Source: Microbacterium sp. 1.5R
GTDB lineage: Bacteria; Actinomycetota; Actinomycetes; Actinomycetales; Microbacteriaceae
Length of the DNA: 64,000 nt
Reading direction: 5' to 3'
Assembly: GCF_007667425.1 (NCBI RefSeq)
Contig: NZ_VDRC01000002.1
Span: forward strand, 459,072-523,071
Made by a program: the position numbers and the translations under genes. This document shows positions 34,970 through 45,205 of this stretch, one piece after another; the first letter of the stretch is position 1, and each line of letters opens with the position of its first letter. The notes beneath the pieces are model-generated. The model was not told the DNA's origin. It made no database searches and worked only from the letters and a program-made list of their open reading frames with translations.

Positions 34970-35031
34970 CCCCTCGAACGGGCGCGGTCGCGCGCTGAGC
35001 GATCGGCCGGCTGGGCTGGAAGGATGGTGTG

Positions 35032-36696
<1,665 letters not shown>

Positions 36697-36717
36697 GAGC
36701 TCCGCGCCGACAGGGGA

Positions 36718-37062
36718 TCAGCGCCCTTGGCGTTTCTTGTACGGCTTCGGCTGCCCTTTGACGATCGGCGCACGCCCCTTGCCCTTCGACGCCTTGGCCT
36801 TGCCGCCGGCCGGCGCCACCGTCTTCGGGGCGGGCGGGGGAGCGGCGTCGACCGCCGCCCGTGCCTCTGCGAGGAACAGCGTGCCCACGTTGGTGAGTCG
36901 CGGAGTGCCCTCGCGATTGATCAGCGCATGGCCCACCTCCGCCTCGAGCTTGTCGAGGGTCGTATACAGCGAGGCCAGCGGGATGCCGAGCTGCTCGGCC
37001 GCCCGGGGGAAGTGCAGCGTCTCCGCGAGCACCACGTAGCGGCGCAGCAGTGCGATCTTCAT
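36718..37062 (-). CDS. Stand-alone LysR-type DNA-binding domain with basic tail
   Basis: A 114-residue protein. The first ~65 residues are a complete LysR winged helix (MKIALLRRYVVLAETLHFPRAAEQLGIPLASLYTTLDKLEAEVGHALINR). The effector domain is missing; instead there is an Ala/Pro linker and a Lys/Arg/Gly tail (KAKASKGKGRAPIVKGQPKPYKKRQGR over the last ~27 residues). The stop is a normal one and the gene has a strong gaggagg site, so this looks like a real small protein rather than a broken one. Confidence 0.84.
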   Translation of the reverse strand: MKIALLRRYVVLAETLHFPRAAEQLGIPLASLYTTLDKLEAEVGHALINREGTPRLTNVGTLFLAEARAAVDAAPPPAPKTVAPAGGKAKASKGKGRAPIVKGQPKPYKKRQGR

Positions 37063-37148
37063 TCGGGTTCGCCTCCTCGGCGGTGGTCTCGGGTCAGCCC
37101 CCTCCAACCTACGCGAGACGCGATGCCGCGACGCACCGGCCCCGGACG

Positions 37149-37185
37149 CACGGATGCCGCGGCTCGGCGAGCCGCGGCATCCGTG
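37149..37185. terminator. Terminator after the HesB-like gene
   Basis: Perfect 18-bp arms (CACGGATGCCGCGGCTCG and complement) around one base; contains the abundant GGATGCCG word in both arms. Confidence 0.82.
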
Positions 37186-37200
37186 GTGAAGCAGGGGAGC

Positions 37201-37500
37201 TCAGGCGACCTGGCTGAGCACGGCGAAGGACACCGCGCCCTCGTCGTCCACCCCGGCGTCGAGCACCTTGTCGTCGAGCGCGGCTGCCGCGGTCTCGTCG
37301 AGGAAGAGCCGGGTTCCGGAGACCTCGACCACCTGATCAGACGGCTCGGGGTCGGGCGCGACGAGCACGGCGAGACGAGCACCGCCGTCGGGGCCGGGAT
37401 CGGGGGTCGAGTGGATGCGAAGACCTGCGTCGGCGGCGTCGGTCTGACGGCTGACGAGGGTGGTCACGATGGCGGTTGCGTTGTCGGTGAGGGTGAGCAC
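37201..37500 (-). CDS. HesB/IscA-like fold protein without cysteines
   Basis: A 99-residue protein with the A-type Fe-S carrier fold (MLTLTDNATAIVTTLVSRQ, AGLRIHSTPDPGPDGGARLAVL, GTRLFLDETAAAALDDKVLDA). The three conserved Cys of IscA/HesB are absent; there is no Cys in the chain. It therefore cannot bind a cluster in the usual way. Similar Cys-less forms are annotated in actinobacteria as HesB. Start GTG 37500. Confidence 0.85.
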   Translation of the reverse strand: MLTLTDNATAIVTTLVSRQTDAADAGLRIHSTPDPGPDGGARLAVLVAPDPEPSDQVVEVSGTRLFLDETAAAALDDKVLDAGVDDEGAVSFAVLSQVA

Positions 37501-37576
37501 GAGACTCTCCTTCCGGTAGCGGACACGACGCGGTCGCGACGTGTCCGGGCCACGATGCCGAACCCCGTCCGCCTGA

Positions 37577-38086
37577 TCAACCCGACGCGCCCGGTTCGGA
37601 GGGTTCTCCCACCGGATGCAGAGGTTTGCGCAGGAACACCTGGTCGGTGCCGTCGCCCTGGGGGATGCGGTCGCTCTCCGTGTACCCGCATGCCTCGTAC
37701 AGCCGGATGTTCGCCTCGCTGAGGCTGCCCGTGAAGAGCTCCGCCGTCTCCGCCGCCGATGCCTCTTCAGCGGCGGTCAGCAGGCTGCGGCCGATGCCCT
37801 CGCCCTGCATGTCGGGGGCGATGGCGATGCGCCCGATCAGCAGCATCCGCTCGTCTTCGGTGAAGCGGATCGCGCCGACGAGGCGACCGTCGACCCGCGC
37901 GCCGAATCCCGAGCCCGACCGCAACTCCGCCTCCACCTCGGCGAGCGTCTGCGTGAGCGGCGGCATGTCGGCGCTGCCGTAGATCTGCGCCTCCGACACG
38001 AAGGCGGCGCGCTGCAGCGTCATCACCTCCCCGGCATCCTCCGGCCTGAGCGGCGCGATGTCGATCTGCTCGTTCCTGTCCGTCAT
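37577..38086 (-). CDS. GNAT family N-acetyltransferase
   Basis: A 169-residue acetyltransferase. The acetyl-CoA loop is IAIAPDMQGEGIGRSLLTAAEE (QxxGxG type), followed by LFTGSLSEANIRLYEACGYTESDR. The substrate cannot be told. ATG 38086 has a ggaggt site on the minus strand; the in-frame start at 38134 is less likely. Confidence 0.9.
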   Translation of the reverse strand: MTDRNEQIDIAPLRPEDAGEVMTLQRAAFVSEAQIYGSADMPPLTQTLAEVEAELRSGSGFGARVDGRLVGAIRFTEDERMLLIGRIAIAPDMQGEGIGRSLLTAAEEASAAETAELFTGSLSEANIRLYEACGYTESDRIPQGDGTDQVFLRKPLHPVGEPSEPGASG

Positions 38087-38189
38087 TCGTGACCTCCGCA
38101 GGCCACCTTCGGGGGTGCGGGGAGCGGGTGTCAAGCCCCTCGATCGAGCGGATCGACGCGCGTAACGTCACCACTCAGGAGGTTTACTT

Positions 38190-38732
38190 ATGGCTGAGAA
38201 GAAGAGCACGACGAACACCGCAGAGACCAAGCGCGGCGCGAAGACCACCCGCCGGCAGAACGCCGAGAAGGGCTTCACGGCGTCACCCACGTTGGCGGCC
38301 AACCTGCAGACGGTGCTGGTCGACCTGATCGAGCTGTCGCTGCAGGGCAAGCAGGCGCACTGGAACGTCGTCGGACGCAACTTCCGCGACACCCACCGCC
38401 AGCTCGACGAGATCATCGACGCCGCCCGCACGTTCAGCGACACGGTCGCCGAGAGGATGCGTGCCCTGCACGCCGTGCCGGACGGGCGCACCGACACGAT
38501 CGCGGAGACGACCTCGCTGCCCGCCTTCCCCATGGGTGAGGTGTCGACCGAGGACACGATCGACCTCATCACCGCTCGCCTCGAGGCCGTCATCGGCACC
38601 ATGCGAGACGTGCACGACGCGGTCGACGAGGAAGACCCCACGTCGGCGGACATCCTGCACGCGGTCCTCGAGAGCCTCGAGCAGTTCGCGTGGATGGTCA
38701 GCGCCGAGAACCGCACCCCTGCACACAGCTGA
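38190..38732 (+). CDS. dps: Dps family ferritin (DNA protection during starvation)
   Basis: A 180-residue mini-ferritin that oxidises Fe(II) and can coat DNA. The ferroxidase ligands are in GKQAHWNVVGRNFRDTHRQLDEIID. The N-terminal ~30 residues are Lys/Arg-rich (MAEKKSTTNTAETKRGAKTT), the usual DNA-binding tail. An exact aggaggt ribosome site precedes ATG 38190. No upstream regulator site was recognised. Confidence 0.95.
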   Translation: MAEKKSTTNTAETKRGAKTTRRQNAEKGFTASPTLAANLQTVLVDLIELSLQGKQAHWNVVGRNFRDTHRQLDEIIDAARTFSDTVAERMRALHAVPDGRTDTIAETTSLPAFPMGEVSTEDTIDLITARLEAVIGTMRDVHDAVDEEDPTSADILHAVLESLEQFAWMVSAENRTPAHS

Positions 38733-38774
38733 CACCACAGACGCAGCTGGTATCGCTGCTGGACGGGCTCGGAC

Positions 38775-39299
38775 TCATCCCTCGCGGATGTCGTTCCGGG
38801 CCCGTCGCACGAGGGTCGGCATAGCCAGCCACAGCGCCGCGATCACCACGACCGACGCGACGAGCGCGATGAGACCGGCGGTGCGGTTGACCGTGAAGTC
38901 GATGATGAGCGTCGTCACACCGACTGTGAGTGCGGCGATCACGATCAGATCGATCCGCACGATGCGTGCCGCCACCCGCACGAGCTGCGGTTTGCGCTGG
39001 CGCCCGAACAGCGCCCTGTGCATCCCGACCGGCGCGAGTGCGAGGATGGTCGCCAGAGCCGCGAGGCCGACGAGAACGACGTACACGTCGCGCTGGAAGG
39101 CATCCATGTCCTCGAACCGAGGCTGGAACGCGACCGCGAGGAGGAAGCCCGTGAGGATCTGCGTGCCAGTCTGCATGACGCGGAGTTCCTGGAGGAGCTC
39201 GTCCCAGTTGCGGTCGGCGCGCTCGTTGGCGGTCTCGTCGCGACCGTCCCTGCGGTCGTCGCGTTCGATCGGGTGCAGCGGGCGGTCTTCCGGGTCCAT
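38775..39299 (-). CDS. DUF6328 family membrane protein
   Basis: A 174-residue protein with an Arg/Asp-rich soluble N-terminus (ANERADRNWDELLQELRVMQTGTQILTGFLLAVAFQPRF) and four transmembrane helices, the last ending in WLAMPTLVRRARND. Matches the DUF6328 plan. Start ATG 39299. Function unknown; convergent with dps. Confidence 0.85.
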   Translation of the reverse strand: MDPEDRPLHPIERDDRRDGRDETANERADRNWDELLQELRVMQTGTQILTGFLLAVAFQPRFEDMDAFQRDVYVVLVGLAALATILALAPVGMHRALFGRQRKPQLVRVAARIVRIDLIVIAALTVGVTTLIIDFTVNRTAGLIALVASVVVIAALWLAMPTLVRRARNDIREG

Positions 39300-39383
39300 G
39301 ACGACAGTCTTCCGGTCCGCGATTCCCGGTGTCCAGAGTCTTGCCTCGCCGGCCACCGGCCGATTCACGAGGGGCGGCCGGCG

Positions 39384-39584
39384 ATGACTCTGCCGCCCAT
39401 CAGGGAATGGTGGAACGACCTCTCCGACGAGGCGAGGCTCGGCGTCTTCGAGCACGCGCCGCATGTCGGCGAGGTCGCTCGTGAGGAGATCCGCGAGATC
39501 ACCGGCGCTGTCGTCGGCATGGCCGAGACATTGACCGACGACGACCTGGATTATGCGCGGTCGGAGACCGAGAAGGGCGCCTGA
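39384..39584 (+). CDS. Small hypothetical acidic protein
   Basis: A 66-residue protein (MTLPPIREWWNDLSDEARLGVF start) made of two predicted amphipathic helices with many Glu/Asp. A gaggggcgg site precedes ATG 39384. Its last 34 bases overlap the end of the convergent acyltransferase gene. No family recognised. Confidence 0.6.
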   Translation: MTLPPIREWWNDLSDEARLGVFEHAPHVGEVAREEIREITGAVVGMAETLTDDDLDYARSETEKGA

Positions 39585-40150
39585 CCGGGTTCTTCGCGGA
39601 GCCGCGGCTCACGGCGACGTTCGGGCCGCAGGCCCGCCTTGTCGGAGTAGAAGGCGCGGATGCGGTCCATATCGGCGCCGATGTCACCCGTCAGCTCGAT
39701 GGTGGGTCCGAGCCCCGTCGTCATGGTCGTCCGGTCGACGAACCCGAGCGTCACCGGCATCCCCGTCTCGCGAGCGATGCGGTAGAAGCCGGACTTCCAG
39801 TACCCCGTCGCGCTGCGCGTACCGTCAGGAGTCACGACGAGGCCGAAGACCTCACCCTGGTGGACCCGTGCCACCACGTCGCCGACCACACGGGCGGGGT
39901 CGGCGCGATCGACGGGGATGCCACCGAGGCGGCGCATGATCGGACCCCGCCACCCCCGGAACAGGCTGCTCTTGCCGAGCCATCGCACATCGATGCCGAG
40001 GCGCCAGGCGATCGCGAGCATGAGCACGAAGTCCCAGTTCGACGTGTGCGGAGCGCCGATCAGCACGGTCGGCCGGGTCGGCGCGGATTCGGCTACGAGG
40101 GTCCATCGGCTGAGCGCCCAGTACACGCGGGCGAGGAGTCGGGTCACCAT
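39551..40150 (-). CDS. Lysophospholipid acyltransferase family protein (PlsC-like)
   Basis: A 199-residue acyltransferase. The catalytic H-x4-D is GAPHTSNWDFV, the second block GIPVDRADP, and the third TPDGTRSATGYWKSGF (a DGTR version of EGTR). Likely acylates a lysophospholipid or glycerol phosphate at the membrane. ATG 40150 lies 6 bases after a minus-strand TAGCGT (40157-40162), likely leaderless. Confidence 0.88.
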   Translation of the reverse strand: MVTRLLARVYWALSRWTLVAESAPTRPTVLIGAPHTSNWDFVLMLAIAWRLGIDVRWLGKSSLFRGWRGPIMRRLGGIPVDRADPARVVGDVVARVHQGEVFGLVVTPDGTRSATGYWKSGFYRIARETGMPVTLGFVDRTTMTTGLGPTIELTGDIGADMDRIRAFYSDKAGLRPERRREPRLREEPGQAPFSVSDRA

Positions 40151-40279
40151 CCCCCCACGCTAGGGGAACGGGCTGTCGATTCCCTGGCGGTTGACAGGCC
40201 GCCGGTCGACGTGAGCGGTGCGCACCGGAGGATGGATGCGGACGATGCCATCCCCGTGCAGCAGGCGTACCATCGAGGG

Positions 40280-40429
40280 ATGGCCACCACACGGGAACCC
40301 GAAGAGCACGAGACGCGCCCGGCGCTGTCGCCGCTGCCCGGCGCCCTGAATCTGCTGGAGGACGTCGACGACAGCCTCGGCTACTGCAGCGGCGGAGTCT
40401 GCTGCTTCACCGCGCCGAAGAAGCCGTAG
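40280..40429 (+). CDS. Leaderless 49-residue protein with CSGGVCC motif
   Basis: A short protein starting MATTREPEEHETRPALSPLPG and ending GYCSGGVCCFTAPKKP. Three Cys lie in the last 15 residues, which suggests a metal- or cluster-binding site, a disulfide or a modified peptide (inference). TACCAT at 40268-40273 ends exactly 6 bases before ATG 40280, the leaderless spacing, which supports that this is a real gene. A strong terminator follows at 40493-40530. No known family is named with confidence. Confidence 0.7.
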   Translation: MATTREPEEHETRPALSPLPGALNLLEDVDDSLGYCSGGVCCFTAPKKP

Positions 40430-40492
40430 CCCGCGCCGCGACTTCCCAGCCGTCGACATCTCGCGCCATCCAGGAGACCCCGCGATGACGCC

Positions 40493-40530
40493 GTGACCCC
40501 GGCGTGCTGACGTCCGCACGCAGGGGTCAC
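40493..40530. terminator. Bidirectional terminator
   Basis: Stem GTGACCCC-GCGTGC / GCACGC-GGGGTCAC with two single-base bulges and an 8-base loop, between the small Cys protein gene and the MFS gene. Confidence 0.75.
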
Positions 40531-40544
40531 GACGCTTCGAGCGA

Positions 40545-42020
40545 TCAGTGGCCGCTGTGGAAGCCCGACGGTTCTTCCGCGGGCTTGCGCACGAAAGCAC
40601 TGAGCACGACGGCCGCGAGCGAGATGATCGCCGCGATGAGGAATGCCGTCCGAGCTCCCGGCGCGCCGGCGACGGCGGTCGACAGGCCCTCGCTCTCGCC
40701 TGCGTGCAGGATCGACGAGTAGGTGACCGTCAGCAGCGCCACTCCGGCGGCGCCGCCCACCTGCTGCAGCGTGTTGAGCACAGCCGAGCCGTGCGAGTAC
40801 AGCGAGCGGTCGAGCGAGCCGAGCGAGGCCGAGAACAGGGGCGTGAACGACATAGCGAGGCCGACCGACATCGCGGCCTGCACGATGATGAGAACCCAGA
40901 ACGCCGTGTCCTGACCGACCGTGGAGTAGAAGAACAGCGCGGCGGAGACGAGGATCGTCCCGGGGATGAGCAGGGGGCGCGTGCCCTTCGCGTCGTAGAT
41001 GCGTCCCATGACCGGACCCAGCAGACCCATCAGCACGGAGCCGGGGAGCAGGATCAGCCCGGACTCGAGGGCGTTCAGACCCGCCACGTTCTGCAGGTAC
41101 TGCGGCAGCAGTGTGAGGGTGCCGAACATCGACAGGGCGAGGATCGTCATGATGATGACCGAGAACGTGAAGTTCATCGACCGGAACACGCGCAGATCGA
41201 GCAGGGCGTCGTCGGCGCGCTGGAGGACCAGCTGACGCCAGACGAAGAGGCCGAGCGCGACCGCCCCGACGACGAGCGCGGTGATACCAGCTGCCTCGCC
41301 GGAGCCGCCCTCGCCGCCGAACTGGCTGAGGCCGAAGACGATGCCGCCGAAGCCGAGCGCCGCGAGCGGGATGGAGAGCACGTCGAGCGGGACGACGCGT
41401 GTCTCGCCGAGATTCGTCATCCACTTCACACCGATCAGCAGTGAGATGAGCGCGATCGGCAGGATGATGGCGAACAGCGCGCGCCAGTTCAGCGTCTCGA
41501 GCACGGCGCCGGCGAGCGTCGGGCCGATCGCCGGTGCGAGGGAGATGACGAGGCCGACGCGACCCATCATGCGACCGCGGGACTGCGGCGGCACGACGTT
41601 CATGATGGTCGTCATCAGCAGCGGCATCATGATGCCGGTGCCTGCGGCCTGGATCACGCGGCCGGCGAGCAGCACGGTGAACCCCGGGGCCACGAGCGCC
41701 ACGAGGGTTCCCAGCGAGAACGCCGTCATCGCGGCGATGAAGACCTGACGCGTGGTGAACCGCTGCAGGATGAAGCCCGTGGTCGGGATCACGACGGCCA
41801 TCGTCAGCATGAACGCGCTGGTCAGCCACTGGCCGAGCTCCGGCGGGATGCCGAGGTCGGCGTTGAGATGAGGGATGGCGATGCCCATCGTCGTCTCATT
41901 GAGGATGGCGACGAAGGCGGCCACGAGAAGCAGCCAGATCACGCGCATGTCGCTGGGCGCGATGTCGCCTCTCGCTGCGGAAGGGGGCGTGGTGATGGAA
42001 CCGGTGTCGACGGCAGACAT
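40545..42020 (-). CDS. DHA2-family MFS drug/proton antiporter
   Basis: A 491-residue exporter with the 14-helix plan. Motif C lies in APAIGPTLAGAVLETLNWRALF; the N-terminal part has TPTTGFILQRF-like VIPTTGFILQRFTTRQVF and AGRVIQAAGTGIMMPLL. Such proteins expel drugs or toxic metabolites. The minus-strand site aggaggc precedes ATG 42020. No adjacent TetR/MarR gene was seen. Confidence 0.92.
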   Translation of the reverse strand: MSAVDTGSITTPPSAARGDIAPSDMRVIWLLLVAAFVAILNETTMGIAIPHLNADLGIPPELGQWLTSAFMLTMAVVIPTTGFILQRFTTRQVFIAAMTAFSLGTLVALVAPGFTVLLAGRVIQAAGTGIMMPLLMTTIMNVVPPQSRGRMMGRVGLVISLAPAIGPTLAGAVLETLNWRALFAIILPIALISLLIGVKWMTNLGETRVVPLDVLSIPLAALGFGGIVFGLSQFGGEGGSGEAAGITALVVGAVALGLFVWRQLVLQRADDALLDLRVFRSMNFTFSVIIMTILALSMFGTLTLLPQYLQNVAGLNALESGLILLPGSVLMGLLGPVMGRIYDAKGTRPLLIPGTILVSAALFFYSTVGQDTAFWVLIIVQAAMSVGLAMSFTPLFSASLGSLDRSLYSHGSAVLNTLQQVGGAAGVALLTVTYSSILHAGESEGLSTAVAGAPGARTAFLIAAIISLAAVVLSAFVRKPAEEPSGFHSGH

Positions 42021-42191
42021 GCGGCGGCCTCCTAGGAGCGGAAGAGGGAGGAGTGCGCGAGAGCGCGGGGACCATTCAGCGTAACGTCAGGTTCGGACAT
42101 TCCATTCCGCATCCGAGCCGATCCGCTGGCGACGATGATCCGGTCCCGGCGATTCGGGGCCGGTGTCGCCGGTGCTGACTACGCTGGCGGG

Positions 42192-44246
42192 ATGAGTATG
42201 GGCGGGATGGCAGGGCGGGGCGGCGGCTTCCGCGGCGTCGACGAGGCGGCGCAGCGGCGCTTGAACGCCGAGGCGCCCCGCATCAGGGGGCTCGGTGCCC
42301 GCGTCGTGGCGCTGTTCCGGCCGTATCGCTGGCGAATCGCTCTGACCGGTGTGCTCGTCGTCGTCGGAGCGGGCATCGCCGTCATACCGCCGCTCCTCGT
42401 GCAGCGCATCTTCGACGACGCCCTCTTCCCGGTCGACGGAGGGGGCCCGCAGCTCTCGCTGCTGGGGTGGCTCGTCGGCGGCATGATCGGACTGTTCCTG
42501 CTCTCGGCCGTGCTCGGCGTCGCGCAGACCTGGCTCACCTCGACCGTGGGCAACAGCGTCACCGGTGATCTGCGGGTGCGTCTCTTCGAGCACCTGCAGG
42601 CGATGGAGCTCGGCTTCTTCACCCGCACGAAGACGGGCGTGATCCAGTCACGGCTGCAGAACGACGTCGGCGGCGTCTCCGGCGTGCTCACCAACACCGT
42701 GACCAGCATCCTCGGCAACGTCGTCACCGTGATCGCCTCGCTCGTCGCGATGATCCTGATCGACTGGCGGCTCACCCTGATCGCCGTCGTGCTCATGCCG
42801 TTCCTCATCATCGTCCAGCGTCGGGTCGGCCAGGTGCGGGCGCGCATCGCCGGAGAGACGCAGGAGTCCCTCTCCGAGCTGACGTCGATCACCCAGGAGA
42901 CCCTGAGCGTGTCGGGCATGCTGCTGTCGAAGGCGTTCAACCGGCAGCGCACCGAGTCGGCGCGCTACCAGGCCGAGAACCGCAATCAGGTGGTGCTGCA
43001 GGTGCGTCGCGCGATGAGCGGCCAGGGCTTCTTCGCGGTGGTCCAGGTGCTGATGGCCAGCGTCCCTGCCATCATCTACCTCGTCTCCGGCTACCTCATC
43101 GCGGGTGGCACGGGCGCGATCACGGCCGGCACGGTCGTGGCGTTCACCACCGTGCAGGCTCGACTGCTGCAGCCGCTCATGGGGCTCATGCGCGTGTCGC
43201 TCGACCTCCAGACATCCTCCGCGCTGTTCGCGCGCATCTTCGAGTACCTCGACCTCGTGCCGGAGATCCGCGACGCTCCCGACGCGATCGATGTCGGGCA
43301 GGCGCCCGGGCCGCGCGGCAGGATCGAGTTCGACGACGTCGTCTTCCGCTACCCCGACGCGGCGGCGGATGCGCGCCCGACCCTGCAGGGCGTGTCGTTC
43401 GTGGCCGAGCCGGGGCGCCATGTGGCGTTCGTGGGGCCCTCGGGCGCAGGCAAGACCACGGTCCTGTATCTCGCACCTCGTCTGTACGAGGCGCATGGCG
43501 GCGCGGTGCTCTTCGCCGGCGCCGATGTGCGCTCGCTCACCCAGGAATCGATCATCGACCAGGTAGGGATCGTCTCGCAGGAGACCTATCTGTTCCATGC
43601 CACCATCCGCGAGAACCTGCTGTACGCCAAGCCGGGCGCCACCGACGAGGAGATGATCGCCGCGTGCACGGCGGCCAACATCCACCACATCATCGACGGT
43701 TTCGAGCAGGGCTACGACACCGTCGTCGGGGAGCGCGGATACCGACTCTCCGGCGGCGAGAAGCAGCGCATCGCGATCGCGCGCGTCCTGCTGAAGGACC
43801 CGCCGGTGCTGCTGCTCGACGAAGCGACCTCGGCTCTCGACACCGTGTCGGAGCGCGTCGTCCAGGAAGCCCTCGACGAGGCTGCCAAGGGGCGTACGAC
43901 GCTCACGATCGCGCACCGTCTGTCGACGGTCATGTCCGCCGACGTCATCCATGTGCTCGAAGCCGGTCAGATCGTCGAGTCCGGCACCCACGCCGAACTG
44001 CTCGCGCTCGGCGGCCTGTACGCCGAGCTCGCGGCGCAGCAGGTGGCCGCATCGAGGGTCCTCGACACCGAGGCCGAGGTCGAGCAGGCCGTCTCGGGCG
44101 GTGTCGGCGCCGCGCTCACAGAGAGGCGGGCCGACCGGGCGCCTGATGACTCGGCCGGAGCGGATGCCGCGGCGACCCTCACCGCCTCGGTGCCGCTGCT
44201 CGACGCGCCGCCCGCTGATGACCGGGTGTATCCCGACCAGCAGTAA
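42192..44246 (+). CDS. ABC exporter, fused membrane and ATPase domains
   Basis: A 684-residue half-transporter of the MsbA/BmrA type. Six transmembrane helices (residues ~40-330) precede the nucleotide-binding domain with GPSGAGKTTVLYL, LSGGEKQRIAIAR and VLLLDEATSALD. A 70-residue Ala/Asp-rich tail follows the domain. The start is ATG 42192 because TACGCT (42180-42185) lies 6 bases upstream (leaderless); an in-frame start at 42135 is less likely. Substrate unknown. Confidence 0.93.
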   Translation: MSMGGMAGRGGGFRGVDEAAQRRLNAEAPRIRGLGARVVALFRPYRWRIALTGVLVVVGAGIAVIPPLLVQRIFDDALFPVDGGGPQLSLLGWLVGGMIGLFLLSAVLGVAQTWLTSTVGNSVTGDLRVRLFEHLQAMELGFFTRTKTGVIQSRLQNDVGGVSGVLTNTVTSILGNVVTVIASLVAMILIDWRLTLIAVVLMPFLIIVQRRVGQVRARIAGETQESLSELTSITQETLSVSGMLLSKAFNRQRTESARYQAENRNQVVLQVRRAMSGQGFFAVVQVLMASVPAIIYLVSGYLIAGGTGAITAGTVVAFTTVQARLLQPLMGLMRVSLDLQTSSALFARIFEYLDLVPEIRDAPDAIDVGQAPGPRGRIEFDDVVFRYPDAAADARPTLQGVSFVAEPGRHVAFVGPSGAGKTTVLYLAPRLYEAHGGAVLFAGADVRSLTQESIIDQVGIVSQETYLFHATIRENLLYAKPGATDEEMIAACTAANIHHIIDGFEQGYDTVVGERGYRLSGGEKQRIAIARVLLKDPPVLLLDEATSALDTVSERVVQEALDEAAKGRTTLTIAHRLSTVMSADVIHVLEAGQIVESGTHAELLALGGLYAELAAQQVAASRVLDTEAEVEQAVSGGVGAALTERRADRAPDDSAGADAAATLTASVPLLDAPPADDRVYPDQQ

Positions 44247-44397
44247 CCGTGGCAGTAGCAGTCGCACTGTCCGGGAGTGGGGGATCCCACGCGAGCACGA
44301 GCGCACCCGGGCGGTCGACGCTGCGGCACGCAGCGGCGAGATGTCTGCCTCGAGGCTGTCTGCGCGGAGGTCCCGTCTCAGCGCTGCAACCCGTGGC

Positions 44398-45171
44398 TCA
44401 GTGCACCGACAAGCCGCCGTCCACGAACAGCGAGTGCCCGGTGATGTACGCCGACCCGGCGCCGGCGAGGAATACGGCCGCGGCGGCGAAGTCCTCGGGC
44501 AGTCCGTTGCGGCCGATCATGGTGCGGGCGGCGAGGGCGGCGATCTGCTCCGGGTCCTCCTGCAGACGTGCATTGAGCGGGGTGAGCACGAACCCGGGGA
44601 CGAGGGTGTTGCTCGTCACGCCGGCCTCACCCCATGCCTCGGCCTCAGAGCGCATGAGCGACTCCACCGCGCCCTTCGATGCCCCGTACACGCCGCTCGA
44701 CACGAACGCGCGATGAGCCTGCTGCGAGCTGATGTGGATGAGTCGTCCGTACCCGCGCGCGGCCATGCCGCGCGCATACCGTTGTCCGAGGAGGAACGGC
44801 GCGAGCGCGTTCACGGTCATCGTGGCATCCCAGTCGTCCTCCGTGATGTGGGTGAACGGCGGGCGGATGTTGATGCCGGCCGAATTGACGAGGATGTCGG
44901 GTTCTCCGAAGGGCTCCGCCGCGGCGTCGGCGACCGCGCGGATGCCGTCGCGGGACCCGAGATCGCCCACGACGCCGGCCGCGCGGCATCCGAATCCCTC
45001 CAGCTCGGCCACGGTGCTCGCGATCCGCTCCTCGCCGCGTGCCACGATCACCGTCGCCGCCCCGGCGCGGGCGAGCGCGGTCGCGATGCCTCGTCCGATG
45101 CCCGAGCTCCCGCCCGTGACGACGGCGGTGCGGCCGTGCAGCGAGAATAGGTCGGCGAGGTAGTCGTTCAT
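44398..45171 (-). CDS. SDR family oxidoreductase
   Basis: A 257-residue short-chain dehydrogenase. Cofactor motif VVTGGSSGIGRGIA, structural NSAGI, catalytic Ser in HISSQQAHRAFVSSGVYGASKG with the YxxxK pair YGASK. NAD(P) choice and substrate are not clear. ATG 45171 has gggagag upstream; it sits 34 bases from the glycosyltransferase stop and may share its transcript. Confidence 0.93.
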   Translation of the reverse strand: MNDYLADLFSLHGRTAVVTGGSSGIGRGIATALARAGAATVIVARGEERIASTVAELEGFGCRAAGVVGDLGSRDGIRAVADAAAEPFGEPDILVNSAGINIRPPFTHITEDDWDATMTVNALAPFLLGQRYARGMAARGYGRLIHISSQQAHRAFVSSGVYGASKGAVESLMRSEAEAWGEAGVTSNTLVPGFVLTPLNARLQEDPEQIAALAARTMIGRNGLPEDFAAAAVFLAGAGSAYITGHSLFVDGGLSVH

Positions 45172-45205
45172 CGTCTCTCCCGGGGCGTGGTCGAACGGAG
45201 GGCTC

